A stretch of DNA of 64,000 bases from Maribacter hydrothermalis (GCF_001913155.1 NZ_CP018760.1:1488001-1552000), one strand, 5' to 3'; positions 9,189-17,698 are shown, numbered from the stretch's first letter. The notes: generated from the sequence alone by a model not told the origin. A program made the numbers and translations.

Positions 9189-10253
9189 ATGTTTATATTT
9201 GATGCCCATTTAGACCTTTCCATGAATGCAATGGATTGGAATCGTGACCTTACTTGGTCTATAGAAGAAATTAGAAAAAGCGAACAGGGTTTAACCGACA
9301 AACCTGGTCGTGGTAACAATACCGTTTCTTTAGAAGCGATGAGAAAAGGGAATGTAGGACTCTGTATGGCTACGCAAATTGCCCGTTATGTGCATAAAGA
9401 CAATACCCTGCCGGGATGGAAATCTCCTCAACAGGCATGGGCACACACCCAAGGACAACTGGCTTGGTATAAAAGTATGGAAGAGGCCGGTGAAATGGTT
9501 CAGATTACCAATAAAACACAGCTTGATTCCCATTTAGCACTTTGGAAAACGGATGAAGAAAAAAAGCCTATTGGGTATTTACTAAGTCTTGAAGGTGCAG
9601 ATTCTATAGTTGATATCTCATACCTACAGAAAGCGTATGATTCAGGTTTAAGAGCAATTGGCCCTGCTCATTATGGTCCGGGAACTTATGCCCACGGAAC
9701 AAATTCAGTAGGCGGAATCGGAACTAAAGGAAGAGAACTTCTTAAAGAAATTCAACGGTTGGGAATTATTCTTGATGTTACCCACTTGTGCGACCTTAGT
9801 TTTTGGGAAACTATGGTAAATTATGACGGCCCTCTTTGGGCAAGCCATAATAATTGCAGAACATTAGTAGACCACCACAGGCAATTTACGGATGAACAGT
9901 TGAAAGAAATTATAGGTAGAAAAGGGGTAATCGGTGTTGTCCTTGATGCCTGGATGATGACCCCAACCTGGGAAAGAGGTGTTTCTACACCACAATCTGC
10001 AAACGTAAGTTTACAGCAAATACTAGATAATATAGACCACATCTGTCAATTAGCGGGTAACACTGATCATGTTGGTATTGGGTCTGATCTAGATGGTGGT
10101 TTTGGAACAGAACAAGGCCCTGCAGATGTAGATACTATTGCAGATTTACAGAAAATAACCGGATTATTAGAGGGTAGAGGTTATGCGCAACTGGATATTG
10201 AAAAAATTATGAATGGTAATTTTATTAACTTTCTTAGACGAAATTTAAAATGA
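9189..10253 (+). CDS. M19 membrane-type dipeptidase
   Basis: 354 residues. Renal-dipeptidase family (peptidase M19), a binuclear zinc enzyme. Ligand blocks: FDAHLDLS (His7, Asp9), LLSLEGAD with the bridging Glu, LDVTHLCDLSFW, ASHNNCRTLVDHHRQF, and HVGIGSDLDGGF near the end. These enzymes hydrolyse dipeptides, often with a D-residue at the C-terminal side. No signal peptide is visible, so it is probably cytoplasmic here. As fourth gene of the operon it would supply free D-amino acids to the PLP enzyme just upstream. The protein is of normal length and appears intact. Confidence 0.92.
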   Translation: MFIFDAHLDLSMNAMDWNRDLTWSIEEIRKSEQGLTDKPGRGNNTVSLEAMRKGNVGLCMATQIARYVHKDNTLPGWKSPQQAWAHTQGQLAWYKSMEEAGEMVQITNKTQLDSHLALWKTDEEKKPIGYLLSLEGADSIVDISYLQKAYDSGLRAIGPAHYGPGTYAHGTNSVGGIGTKGRELLKEIQRLGIILDVTHLCDLSFWETMVNYDGPLWASHNNCRTLVDHHRQFTDEQLKEIIGRKGVIGVVLDAWMMTPTWERGVSTPQSANVSLQQILDNIDHICQLAGNTDHVGIGSDLDGGFGTEQGPADVDTIADLQKITGLLEGRGYAQLDIEKIMNGNFINFLRRNLK

Positions 10254-10257
10254 AGTA

Positions 10258-10620
10258 TTGAAAAAATTCTTTGCATATCTAGTATCTCTATGCCTTTTAA
10301 TCGGACTTACAGTAGAGCACCGTAGTTTTGATTCTAGGGATGCTAGGTCTATTGATTTTGAATTTTTTTTATACGCTTCTTCTCGCCATGTCGAGCATTC
10401 TAAAAACAATATTGCAACTTATGAAATTGACAGTCGGCCATTTTCCCTGTCCATAGCCTATGTTTTTAGTGCTTTTAGCATTTTATCCAAGGAATACAGC
10501 AATTATACAAATCAAATCATAAGCGTTCAAAATGCTAATTTATTAGCTTATCAGTCTTCCATATACAACCTAGTTTTTCTTTTAAAAACAATCACCTCTA
10601 AACACCAAAGAACCTCATAA
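10258..10620 (+). CDS. Small putative secreted protein, TTG start
   Basis: 120 residues from a TTG codon 4 bp after the dipeptidase stop. The N-terminus KKFFAYLVSLCLLIGLTV looks like a signal or anchor segment. A second hydrophobic stretch (SSIYNLVFLLKTI) lies near the C-terminus. I recognise no family. Two things support it as a real last gene of the operon: the tight spacing and the perfect hairpin that starts 3 bp after its stop codon. Against it: no ATG, and composition is not clearly coding. An ordinary 3' untranslated stretch remains possible. Confidence 0.42.
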   Translation: MKKFFAYLVSLCLLIGLTVEHRSFDSRDARSIDFEFFLYASSRHVEHSKNNIATYEIDSRPFSLSIAYVFSAFSILSKEYSNYTNQIISVQNANLLAYQSSIYNLVFLLKTITSKHQRTS

Positions 10621-10623
10621 TAG

Positions 10624-10646
10624 AAAATAGCTTCTTAAGCTATTTT
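10624..10646 (+). terminator. Perfect 10-bp hairpin closing the D-amino-acid operon
   Basis: AAAATAGCTT (10624-10633), loop CTT, AAGCTATTTT (10637-10646): all ten pairs match, and the arm ends in a T run. It follows the stop codon at 10620 and would work as an intrinsic terminator in the + direction. Confidence 0.7.
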
Positions 10647-10701
10647 AATGTGTACCACATGCACATATGATAACTAGTATTCACAATTTATCATCACTAT
10701 T

Positions 10702-10869
10702 ATGCATTTCAAAAAAATAAATAAAGCTTTTTTTTGGTTAAAAAGAAAGGTTATACTTTTAATTGCGGCTTTTATGATAGGCATGTCAAATGTCATAAAT
10801 GAAGAAGAAAAAATGATTAACGACAATTTTATCAAAACGGAACAAAAACAAGAAGAAGACGCTGATTAG
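10702..10869 (+). CDS. 55-residue small membrane or exported protein
   Basis: ATG at 10702, TAG at 10867-10869. The translation begins MHFKKINKAFFWLKRK, then a hydrophobic segment VILLIAAFMIGMSN (17-30), then a highly charged tail rich in Glu, Lys and Gln (EEEKMINDN, TEQKQEEDAD). A basic N-terminus, one hydrophobic helix and a charged tail fit a single-pass small membrane protein. No homologue comes to mind. It stands alone between the operon hairpin and the secreted-protein gene at 10986. Confidence 0.5.
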   Translation: MHFKKINKAFFWLKRKVILLIAAFMIGMSNVINEEEKMINDNFIKTEQKQEEDAD

Positions 10870-10985
10870 GTTCGTTAGAACGATCCTTTCAACGAATTAT
10901 AGCGCAATCGTTTCACATTTTAACGAAGCCTTAAGTACCCATGGCAGGGTATTTGTTATCTTTATTTCATCATATTTAAGATTCG

Positions 10986-11639
10986 ATGAGAAAACTTTTT
11001 TTTCTTTTTATTGTTTTGTTCTCCCTAACTGTGGCCGGGGTTTCTGCACAAACCGATTTACCTACCTCTAAACCGCTAAAAATTGAGAACGCAAACCCTA
11101 TTGAACCTAGTGGTACACCTAGTTCCGGACCGGTTTTGAATATGCCTTCTTTAATTAAAGAACAGCCTAGTGTAAATATGAAAGACCCTAATCCTGTAAA
11201 AATGTTACGAGATGAGGAATTGGTACAAGCAGGTACCGGAATGAAAATTGACCCAAGAATTGGTCCTGGTGAGCGTTTAGGTGGTTCCGGTCAGTTTTTT
11301 GCAGATCAGTATTTAGGTGATGTAAAAAGTAGTGGAAAGTTTATAGGTATTGTTTGTAGAGATCATGAATATGTAGATGGTGATCGTGTAAAAATATATA
11401 TGAACGATATGGTCGTAGAACAAAACTTACTACTAACAGGAGCTTTTAAAGGAATTAATGTAGACTTGCAAGACGGATTTAACCGTTTGGATTTTGAAGC
11501 ACTAAATCATGGTTCTTCGGCACCGAATACTGCACAAGTTGATGTTTACAACGACAAAGGAGAGTTAATTTATTCTAATAAATGGCTGCTATCGGCAGGT
11601 TCAAAAGCAACGTTGATTGTAACAAAAGAGTCTATGTAG
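10986..11639 (+). CDS. Secreted protein of unknown function
   Basis: 217 residues. A clear signal peptide (MRKLFFLFIVLFSLTVAGVSA, cleavage before QTD) is followed by a Pro/Ser/Asn-rich linker to about residue 100. The compact C-terminal part (about 110-217) is predicted mainly beta: GKFIGIVCRDHEYVDGDRVKIYMND, FKGINVDLQDGFNRLDFEALNHG, AQVDVYNDKGELIYSNKWLL. This resembles a beta-sandwich, but I cannot name the family. It would be periplasmic or exported. The next gene is convergent and only 5 bp away. Confidence 0.8.
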   Translation: MRKLFFLFIVLFSLTVAGVSAQTDLPTSKPLKIENANPIEPSGTPSSGPVLNMPSLIKEQPSVNMKDPNPVKMLRDEELVQAGTGMKIDPRIGPGERLGGSGQFFADQYLGDVKSSGKFIGIVCRDHEYVDGDRVKIYMNDMVVEQNLLLTGAFKGINVDLQDGFNRLDFEALNHGSSAPNTAQVDVYNDKGELIYSNKWLLSAGSKATLIVTKESM

Positions 11640-11644
11640 AAGTA

Positions 11645-12022
11645 TTACATTACTTTACTCGCCAGATAGCGTTGTACTTCATAAACATCTATACTTTTAT
11701 TGAATTTCTTACTTACACTGGGTAAGTTTTCACTGGATATCCAAATTTTTAGTTCGGCATCCAAATCGAAAGTGCCAGATGTCTCCAGTGAAAATCTTGA
11801 GATACTCTTATACGGCAAAGATTTGTATTCTACTTTACTACCCGTAATTCCTTGAATATCTATTAGTATTAAACGCTTGTTGGTAAACATAAAAACATCG
11901 CGTAGCAAAGAAAATCCGAGCTCTATTTGTTCTCCATCAATTAATAATCTGCCATACTTTTTTAAAAGTTGCTCTACTGAAACTTCACTGGCATTACCTA
12001 AAATTTTATTCAATAAGCCCAT
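11645..12022 (-). CDS. Bacterial PH-domain protein
   Basis: 125 residues, cytoplasmic. From about residue 30 it matches the bacterial pleckstrin-homology-like fold (bPH_1 type): LIDGEQIELGFSLLRDVFMFTNKRLILID, then SKVEYKSLPYKSISRFSLET, a strand pair with AELKIWIS, and a C-terminal helix DVYEVQRYLASKV. Function of this family is largely unknown; the domains assemble into oligomers. It lies 20 bp downstream of the acylase-family gene on the same strand and may be cotranscribed with it. Confidence 0.85.
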   Translation of the reverse strand: MGLLNKILGNASEVSVEQLLKKYGRLLIDGEQIELGFSLLRDVFMFTNKRLILIDIQGITGSKVEYKSLPYKSISRFSLETSGTFDLDAELKIWISSENLPSVSKKFNKSIDVYEVQRYLASKVM

Positions 12023-12042
12023 AACCTAAAAACTATATAAAA

Positions 12043-14220
12043 TTATCTTTTACCCGGTCTATACGTCTTCTCAGCCCTTTTCAAAACATCTTCTCTATAA
12101 AAAGGAACTTCTTTCCAGTCCACATTCTTATATCTTTCAATTTGGTCGTTAAAATGTGGTGACCTTGAATCACCGCTTTGTCCGCCTGCCAATATGCTTT
12201 TTGCCTTTACTTTCTCACCAAATTCCACAACTGCAACAAAACTATTTCCCCTAGTACCGTAAATTTTCTTAGCGCCTTCTGTGGTGTAACGAGCGCCATA
12301 AGCTGCTAATGCTCCCCACCTACCTGAAGCAAACCCAATAGGGATACTTGGTTTAGCATCATCAAAATGCTGAACAATATCTCCAGTAGTGCGTTGATAT
12401 CTATTTACTTCTCCCCAAGGAGTATTCCAAGTGCCAAAGTCCGTAGTTAACTTATCAATTACTTCTTCAAAAACTTTTAAAGCTTCATCCGTATGTGCGC
12501 CAAAATAGGTCATACGTTCCATATCAGTCATATTCTCTGGGTGCTTTGCTCGGTTACCCATTGCACTACCATAAAAGTGTGCCAAGGTCATAGCTACTTG
12601 ATTTTCACCTGTTGTGTAATCCCAATCTTCTAGAATCTTAATTGGCTCTATTAATTTCGGATTCTTATCATTATTGGCATTATAGGCTTTCACCAAACCA
12701 GGAATCAATGCTTTAAATGCGGGTAAATAGGGGTCGTGAGCTAATTGAATTAAACTATCTATGGTATATCCTTTTCTATTGGTCAATAATTCTATAGCAT
12801 GAACTCCTCTAAAATTCTCTTCATTTTTTGACATGTAATATGGATAATTTTCTTTCTTAGGACTGAATTCTAGAGCCGAAGTATACGGTGTGGAATTACA
12901 GTTTTGAATCCACCCATTTTCTGGGTTAAGGACTAGAATATTTTCATCAACTGAGTGTAAGCCTTGCCAATCTGTTTTAGGATTACTACCATCTACAGGT
13001 TCTTCATAATTAAATTGCACATCTCTTTTAGGAACAAAGTTTCCATGGAAATAGGCGATATTTCCTTCCGCATCGGCATACACGGTATTATTGCTGGAAT
13101 TGGTACGGATATCCATCATATCACGAAAACCTTTGTATCCACTTTGCTTGGAGCGAATAAATGACTGCTCTAAGGCCTTCACTGGTTCCCACATCATTGC
13201 AGATGCTGTCCATTGCCCATCGGCTACGTGGGTTATTGGACCGTGATGAGTTCTGTACGCAGGATATTTTTTTTCTTTAAGCTCATTACCATCAATATAT
13301 TTTAGCACTATCTCAGATGATTTTATGGGTCGTAATTCTTCCCCATATTGATAGAATAAATTATCATCATTCTTAACAATGGTTTCTTTAAATTCATCCA
13401 TAACATCGGTATAGGTCGACGTATGCATCCATCCAGTTTTTTCATTGAAACCTTGGTAGACGAAAAACTGACCCCAAGTTACCGCACCATACGCATTTAA
13501 TCCTTCCTCAGAAACCACATGAACTTCTCCCCTAAAATAAAATGAGGTGTGCGGATTTATCAATAATAACGAATTACCAGATTGCGTTAATTTACCTGAA
13601 ATAGCGATTCCGTTTGAACCCTGTGGCTCCTCTGCCTCCTGTTCCTTCTTAATCTGTAGCATTTCCATTTCTGGTAACGCCATATCACTTTCATAAAAAG
13701 CTGCTATTTTTTTTGTTGAAATACGTTCAATATCTCCGCCAATAGACCCTTCACTAAAATACATAGGCATCCATGGTTCAAAATGCGTTAATAATCTTGG
13801 TTTTATTTCTGGGTGTGTGTAGAGGTAATAATTGATTCCGTCTGCAAAAGCATCGCATAATTCTTTTAACCAAGCAGGACTCTTTTCATAATTAGCTTTT
13901 GCTTCTTCCTCAGTCATGAACAGTTTTGCACGTAAATCGCTATACAATGCTTCTTCACCATCTACTTCGGCCAACCTCCCTGTTGCCCAAATATAATTTT
14001 GTTCCACTCGGTTAAAATCATCTTCGCATTGGGCATATAATAATCCAAAAACAGCATCGGCATCAGTTTTACCATATATATGAGGTACTCCAAAATCATC
14101 TCTTATAATTTCAATATTTGCTGCTTGTGCTTCCCATTTATCCACTTCAGGATTATTCGGCTTTTCAGTCTTACAGGACAAAACCAATACAAATACTAAC
14201 AAATAAATTATTCTGTACAT
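12043..14220 (-). CDS. Penicillin-acylase-family lipoprotein (Ntn hydrolase)
   Basis: 725 residues. Lipoprotein signal MYRIIYLLVFVLVLSC (Cys16). The alpha chain begins IEIIRDDFGVPHIYGKTDADAVFGLLYAQCEDDF. The autocatalytic junction and nucleophile are in PQGSNGIAISG (Gly-Ser near residue 201), followed by LLLINPHTSFYF, which is the usual continuation of the beta chain. Later blocks such as RTNSSNNTVYADAEGNIAYFHG match the family. Members cleave amides including penicillins, acyl-homoserine lactones and aculeacin. The lipobox suggests a membrane-anchored periplasmic or surface enzyme. Substrate is unknown; quorum quenching is possible but not shown. Length is normal and no damage is seen. Confidence 0.93.
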   Translation of the reverse strand: MYRIIYLLVFVLVLSCKTEKPNNPEVDKWEAQAANIEIIRDDFGVPHIYGKTDADAVFGLLYAQCEDDFNRVEQNYIWATGRLAEVDGEEALYSDLRAKLFMTEEEAKANYEKSPAWLKELCDAFADGINYYLYTHPEIKPRLLTHFEPWMPMYFSEGSIGGDIERISTKKIAAFYESDMALPEMEMLQIKKEQEAEEPQGSNGIAISGKLTQSGNSLLLINPHTSFYFRGEVHVVSEEGLNAYGAVTWGQFFVYQGFNEKTGWMHTSTYTDVMDEFKETIVKNDDNLFYQYGEELRPIKSSEIVLKYIDGNELKEKKYPAYRTHHGPITHVADGQWTASAMMWEPVKALEQSFIRSKQSGYKGFRDMMDIRTNSSNNTVYADAEGNIAYFHGNFVPKRDVQFNYEEPVDGSNPKTDWQGLHSVDENILVLNPENGWIQNCNSTPYTSALEFSPKKENYPYYMSKNEENFRGVHAIELLTNRKGYTIDSLIQLAHDPYLPAFKALIPGLVKAYNANNDKNPKLIEPIKILEDWDYTTGENQVAMTLAHFYGSAMGNRAKHPENMTDMERMTYFGAHTDEALKVFEEVIDKLTTDFGTWNTPWGEVNRYQRTTGDIVQHFDDAKPSIPIGFASGRWGALAAYGARYTTEGAKKIYGTRGNSFVAVVEFGEKVKAKSILAGGQSGDSRSPHFNDQIERYKNVDWKEVPFYREDVLKRAEKTYRPGKR

Positions 14221-14268
14221 AAATTCTATTTTAATGATTTGTTGAAGAACTATAAATGTAACTGATTT

Positions 14269-15315
14269 TTACCAACTACCGCTTGATCCTCCACCGCCTG
14301 AACTTCCACCTCCACCAGAAAACGAACTTGAACTGCCACCAGAAGAGCTACTTCCAGAACTAAACGAATGAGTTCCTGAAGAAGAGAACGTTTTTCTATA
14401 ATACGATTTATCATTTTTAAACCAAGAAATATTCAGCTCTTCCCTACCCAAAACTTTCAATTTAATAAAAGCGATGATCAAAGCAATACCAAAAAAAGGA
14501 ATAAGTAACCAAAGTAATAAAGATGGTGTTTCAAAAAACTGTTCTATCATAAATTTATCTTCGGTATATACACTATACGCTACAATAATTGGAACTAGCA
14601 TAAAAATAAGCCCGAATACGGTAGATAAAGACCCGCCAAGAAGCATAAAAATACCGGGTAATACGCCAAGTTTTCCTAAAAATATCCCCCTAAAAACTTC
14701 TATAATATTTTTATAGCTCTTGAAAAAAGTAAAACCTCCTACTACGGCGAAAATCAATACAAAGAGACCTAAAAAAACAAAACCGAACATAGCATCACTC
14801 TTTTCCTCCTCTTCAATCTCTTTTTTAAATTCCTCCAATGCCTCTAGGTTATTAAGAAAATCTATGAGCTGATTTACAGCCTCATTAATCCCTATATAAT
14901 ACTTCTCTTCCTTAAAATTAGGAATCATTGTATTTCTAATAATTCTTGAAGCAACAGCATCTGTAATGTAGGGTTCCAAGCCATAGCCAACCTCAATTCT
15001 TACTTCTCTATCTATTTCTGAAAATAAAATAAGTAATCCGTTATCCTTTCCTTTTTGACCAATACCGTTTTGGTTGAATAACCCATTTGCATAGGTTTCA
15101 ATAGTATCAAAACCTAATTCTTCTATAGTTACTACAACAAGTTGGTTCGTAGTATTCTCTTCTAACACTACCAATCGCTGATTTAATTCTACTACCTGAC
15201 CTGAGGTGAAAATACCTGCACTATCCGTTACAAAGTCACGTAGTTCATAATATTTCTCTTGCGCATTTATGTACAAAGAGGATAGTAAAAGAAGAAAAAT
15301 GGTTTTTCTAAGCAT
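14269..15315 (-). CDS. TPM-domain protein with Gly/Ser-rich tail
   Basis: 348 residues from the ATG at 15313-15315. The frame is open 28 codons farther upstream, but this ATG gives a proper signal peptide (MLRKTIFLLLLSSLYINAQ), so I prefer it. A TPM domain (about 20-160) follows: FVTDSAGIFTSGQVVELNQRL, GIGQKGKDNGLLILFS, REVRIEVGYGLEPYITDA. Then come several membrane segments (about 180-300) and a tail of Ser and Gly ending SSGSW. This is the YgcG-type architecture; TPM domains have been linked to photosystem repair, acid phosphatase activity or membrane-protein quality control. A perfect TATATTTG -7 box lies at 15336-15343 on the minus strand. Confidence 0.88.
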   Translation of the reverse strand: MLRKTIFLLLLSSLYINAQEKYYELRDFVTDSAGIFTSGQVVELNQRLVVLEENTTNQLVVVTIEELGFDTIETYANGLFNQNGIGQKGKDNGLLILFSEIDREVRIEVGYGLEPYITDAVASRIIRNTMIPNFKEEKYYIGINEAVNQLIDFLNNLEALEEFKKEIEEEEKSDAMFGFVFLGLFVLIFAVVGGFTFFKSYKNIIEVFRGIFLGKLGVLPGIFMLLGGSLSTVFGLIFMLVPIIVAYSVYTEDKFMIEQFFETPSLLLWLLIPFFGIALIIAFIKLKVLGREELNISWFKNDKSYYRKTFSSSGTHSFSSGSSSSGGSSSSFSGGGGSSGGGGSSGSW

Positions 15316-15335
15316 CGGTTGGTAATCGAGATACT

Positions 15336-15343
15336 CAAATATA
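15336..15343 (-). promoter_or_regulatory. -7 element for the TPM gene
   Basis: TATATTTG on the minus strand, 20 bp before the chosen start codon, matches TAnnTTTG. I see no good TTG at the -33 position. It favours the shorter start, because it would lie inside the coding part of the longer frame. Confidence 0.4.
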
Positions 15344-15429
15344 AAAACCTTTATCGATACTCTACTACTATTTGAAAACCTTGTTAAGAAGTCAATCATA
15401 TCCTTAGAATTGAAGTAACTTGCACGATG

Positions 15430-15456
15430 TTGTCTGGTCGAGCGCAGTCGAGACCT
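15430..15456. repeat. Left inverted repeat of the GIY-YIG unit
   Basis: Begins TTGTCTGGTC and ends GTCGAGACCT. It pairs with 15791-15817 (one mismatch, G/A at base 11). It ends 15 bp before the nuclease start codon. Confidence 0.85.
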
Positions 15457-15471
15457 CTTTTTGTACTGTTC

Positions 15472-15789
15472 ATGAAATTTTATTATGTATATATTTTAAA
15501 ATGTTCTGATGGGTTAACCAATACAGGTATTACAAATGATATTTCAAGACGATTAGAAGAACATCAAAAAGGTTTGAATAAAAGTAGTTTCACATATAAG
15601 CGTAGACCCGTTGAACTAATTTTTCACCAAGAATTTAATGATGTTAAACAGGCAATATATTTCGAAAAGAAAGTTAAAAAATGGAGTGCAAAAAAGAAAT
15701 ATGCTTTAGCTAATGGTAATTTTGATTTGATTCAAATTTTAGCTGAATGCAGGAATGCATCACATTCAAATTTTAAACCTGAGTACTAA
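15472..15789 (+). CDS. GIY-YIG nuclease family protein
   Basis: 105 residues from the ATG at 15472; an upstream ATG at 15427 lies before the inverted repeat and would translate it, so I reject it. The domain starts at once: KFYYVYILKCSDG, then LTNTGITNDISRRLEEHQKG, with the conserved Tyr, Gly and Arg of the UvrC-like (URI) family; Glu in YFEKKVKKWSAKKK is the expected metal ligand position. Small proteins of this kind are frequent in Bacteroidota. They are thought to nick DNA or act at repeats, but are poorly studied. The TAA stop directly abuts the right repeat arm. Confidence 0.88.
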   Translation: MKFYYVYILKCSDGLTNTGITNDISRRLEEHQKGLNKSSFTYKRRPVELIFHQEFNDVKQAIYFEKKVKKWSAKKKYALANGNFDLIQILAECRNASHSNFKPEY

Positions 15790-15790
15790 A

Positions 15791-15817
15791 AGGTCTCGAC
15801 TGCGCTTGACCAGACAA
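15791..15817. repeat. Right inverted repeat of the GIY-YIG unit
   Basis: Begins AGGTCTCGAC and ends GACCAGACAA; the reverse complement of the left arm with one mismatch. It starts one base after the nuclease stop codon and lies 41 bp before the ABC exporter gene. Confidence 0.85.
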
Positions 15818-15858
15818 TACACTTTAAAATAATCATCAGAAACAAACAAAAAATACCA

Positions 15859-17595
15859 ATGTCTGAAAAAAAAGTCACTATACTTTCCGCATTTAAAACT
15901 ATCATTTGGCCAAGAAGAAGGCTCGTGTTTATTGGGATGTTATTAATCGTCATCAGCAAAGCAGCAAGTTTTGTAGCTCCTTTGTCTCTTAAATATTTAA
16001 TGGATGATATTATACCGAACAAAAACGTTGACTTTCTTAAAATTCTAGTACTTGCTGTTGGTTTGGCAATTTTAGTGCAAGCAGTGACTTCCTTTCTATT
16101 GACAAAAATCTTAAGTGTTCAGGCGCAATATTTAATATCAGAACTTAGAGCTCAAGTACAAAAGAAAGTTCTTTCACTACCTATTCGGTTTTTTGATAAT
16201 ACGAAATCTGGTGCATTGGTTTCGCGGATTATGAGTGATGTTGAAGGTGTTCGTAATTTAATTGGCACAGGCTTGGTACAGCTGGTTGGTGGTACTATTA
16301 CTGCTGTCGTCTCTTTAATTTTATTGTTACGCATAAGTTGGACCATGACAATTTTCACTTTAATTCCTTTAGCAATTTTTGCCTTAATTGCTTTAAAAGC
16401 CTTTAAAGTCATCAGACCAATTTTTAGAAACAGAGGTAAAATAAATGCCGAAGTTACAGGTAGGTTAACGGAAACCCTAGGTGGTGTTCGTGTTATAAAA
16501 GGTTTTAATGCCGAGGAACAAGAAAATAAAATTTTTGAAGAAGGTGTTGACCGTTTATTTCAAAATGTAAAGAAGAGCCTTACTGCAACTGCTTTTATGA
16601 CTAGTTCTTCTACTTTTTTATTAGGATTGGCATCTACAGGTATTATGGGAATAGGTGGTTATAAAATAATGATGGACGAATTAACCATTGGTGATTTCTT
16701 GACCTTTACATTCTTATTAGGGTTAATGGTTGCCCCCATCGTTCAAATGAGTAATATAGGGAGCCAACTAACCGAAGCATTGGCCGGACTAGACCGTACC
16801 GAAGAATTAATGAATATGGTTCCGGAATCTGACGAAGAAAACCGTACAGAAGTACTTAAAAACTTTGAAGGAAATATCATTTTTAACGATGTATCATTTG
16901 CCTATGAAGAAGACAAAGAAGTATTACACAACATTAGTTTTGAGGCAAAATCGGGTGAGGTTATTGCCTTAGTTGGCAGTTCTGGTTCAGGAAAAAGTAC
17001 TATTGCCGGTTTGGCGGCTACATTTTTGAACCCTCAGTCGGGTACTATTACCGTTGATGGGGAAGATATTGCTAAAGTTAACTTAAATAGCTTCAGAAAA
17101 CATCTTGGTGTTGTACTACAAGACGAATTTCTTTTTGAAGGTACCATAAGGCAGAATATTCTTTTCTCAAGACCAAATGCTACCGAGGAAGAATTAACCG
17201 CTGCTGTAAATGCTGCCTATGTAAATGAATTTACTGATCGTTTCGAGGACGGTTTAGAAACTTTAATTGGGGAACGAGGGGTAAAATTATCTGGCGGACA
17301 ACGACAACGTATTGCCATCGCTAGAGCAGTTTTAGCAAACCCAAGAATTTTAATTTTGGATGAAGCAACATCTAACCTTGATACTGAAAGTGAAGCATTA
17401 ATTCAAAAGAGTTTGGCTGAACTTACGAAAGGAAGAACCACATTTGTAATTGCTCACCGTTTAAGCACTATTAGAAAAGCGAATCAGATATTAGTTATCG
17501 AAAACGGACGCATTGCCGAGCAAGGTACTCACGATGAATTAATTGCTACTGAAGGTAGATACCATAACTTGTTTACGTACCAGGCTAGGATATAA
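15859..17595 (+). CDS. MsbA-type ABC exporter (fused permease and ATPase)
   Basis: 578 residues. An exporter transmembrane domain (about 1-315, six segments) is followed by the nucleotide-binding domain. Walker A GSSGSGKST lies near 373-381, the signature LSGGQRQR near 476, Walker B ILILDEATSNLD near 496 and the switch His in IAHRLST near 533. All catalytic residues are present. It should act as a homodimer in the inner membrane. Lipid (MsbA-like) or drug/peptide export cannot be told apart from sequence. No accessory gene adjoins it; it starts 41 bp after the inverted repeat at 15817. Confidence 0.93.
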   Translation: MSEKKVTILSAFKTIIWPRRRLVFIGMLLIVISKAASFVAPLSLKYLMDDIIPNKNVDFLKILVLAVGLAILVQAVTSFLLTKILSVQAQYLISELRAQVQKKVLSLPIRFFDNTKSGALVSRIMSDVEGVRNLIGTGLVQLVGGTITAVVSLILLLRISWTMTIFTLIPLAIFALIALKAFKVIRPIFRNRGKINAEVTGRLTETLGGVRVIKGFNAEEQENKIFEEGVDRLFQNVKKSLTATAFMTSSSTFLLGLASTGIMGIGGYKIMMDELTIGDFLTFTFLLGLMVAPIVQMSNIGSQLTEALAGLDRTEELMNMVPESDEENRTEVLKNFEGNIIFNDVSFAYEEDKEVLHNISFEAKSGEVIALVGSSGSGKSTIAGLAATFLNPQSGTITVDGEDIAKVNLNSFRKHLGVVLQDEFLFEGTIRQNILFSRPNATEEELTAAVNAAYVNEFTDRFEDGLETLIGERGVKLSGGQRQRIAIARAVLANPRILILDEATSNLDTESEALIQKSLAELTKGRTTFVIAHRLSTIRKANQILVIENGRIAEQGTHDELIATEGRYHNLFTYQARI

Positions 17596-17634
17596 GTTAG
17601 GAGTTAGGCTAAATAAAATTCAAATTCAAAAAAC

Positions 17635-17652
17635 AAGTTCAAGTTCAAGTTC
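17635..17652. repeat. Short AAGTTC hexamer repeat
   Basis: Three perfect copies of AAGTTC, directly before the TGGTTGT heptamer array in the same convergent gap. Probably slippage-generated; no function is visible. Confidence 0.7.
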
Positions 17653-17663
17653 AAAAATGCTTT

Positions 17664-17698
17664 TGGTTGTTGGTTGTTGGTTGTTGGTTGTTGGTTGT
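17664..17698. repeat. Heptanucleotide tandem repeat, 5 x TGGTTGT
   Basis: Five perfect copies in the convergent gap between the ABC exporter and the small membrane protein. It is one of three 7-bp G/T-rich arrays in this window (see 22909 and 51270). Confidence 0.9.

Larger units (their letters stand above)
15430..15817. mobile_element. Candidate mobile unit: GIY-YIG gene between inverted repeats
   Basis: A 27-bp repeat at 15430-15456 recurs inverted at 15791-15817 with a single mismatch (26/27); beyond an indel the arms also share GTACT, which brings the right arm up to the stop codon of the gene. Each arm contains an imperfect palindrome around TCGAGCGCAGTCGA. Between them is exactly one gene, the GIY-YIG nuclease. 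The unit is about 390 bp. No target-site duplication is obvious. A related sequence, TCGACTGCGCTCGA, stands alone at 23127-23140 with no nuclease gene. Confidence 0.5.

Noticed and set aside
15427..15471. Upstream start for the GIY-YIG protein
   Set aside because: It would translate the left inverted repeat; the domain begins directly at the ATG at 15472.
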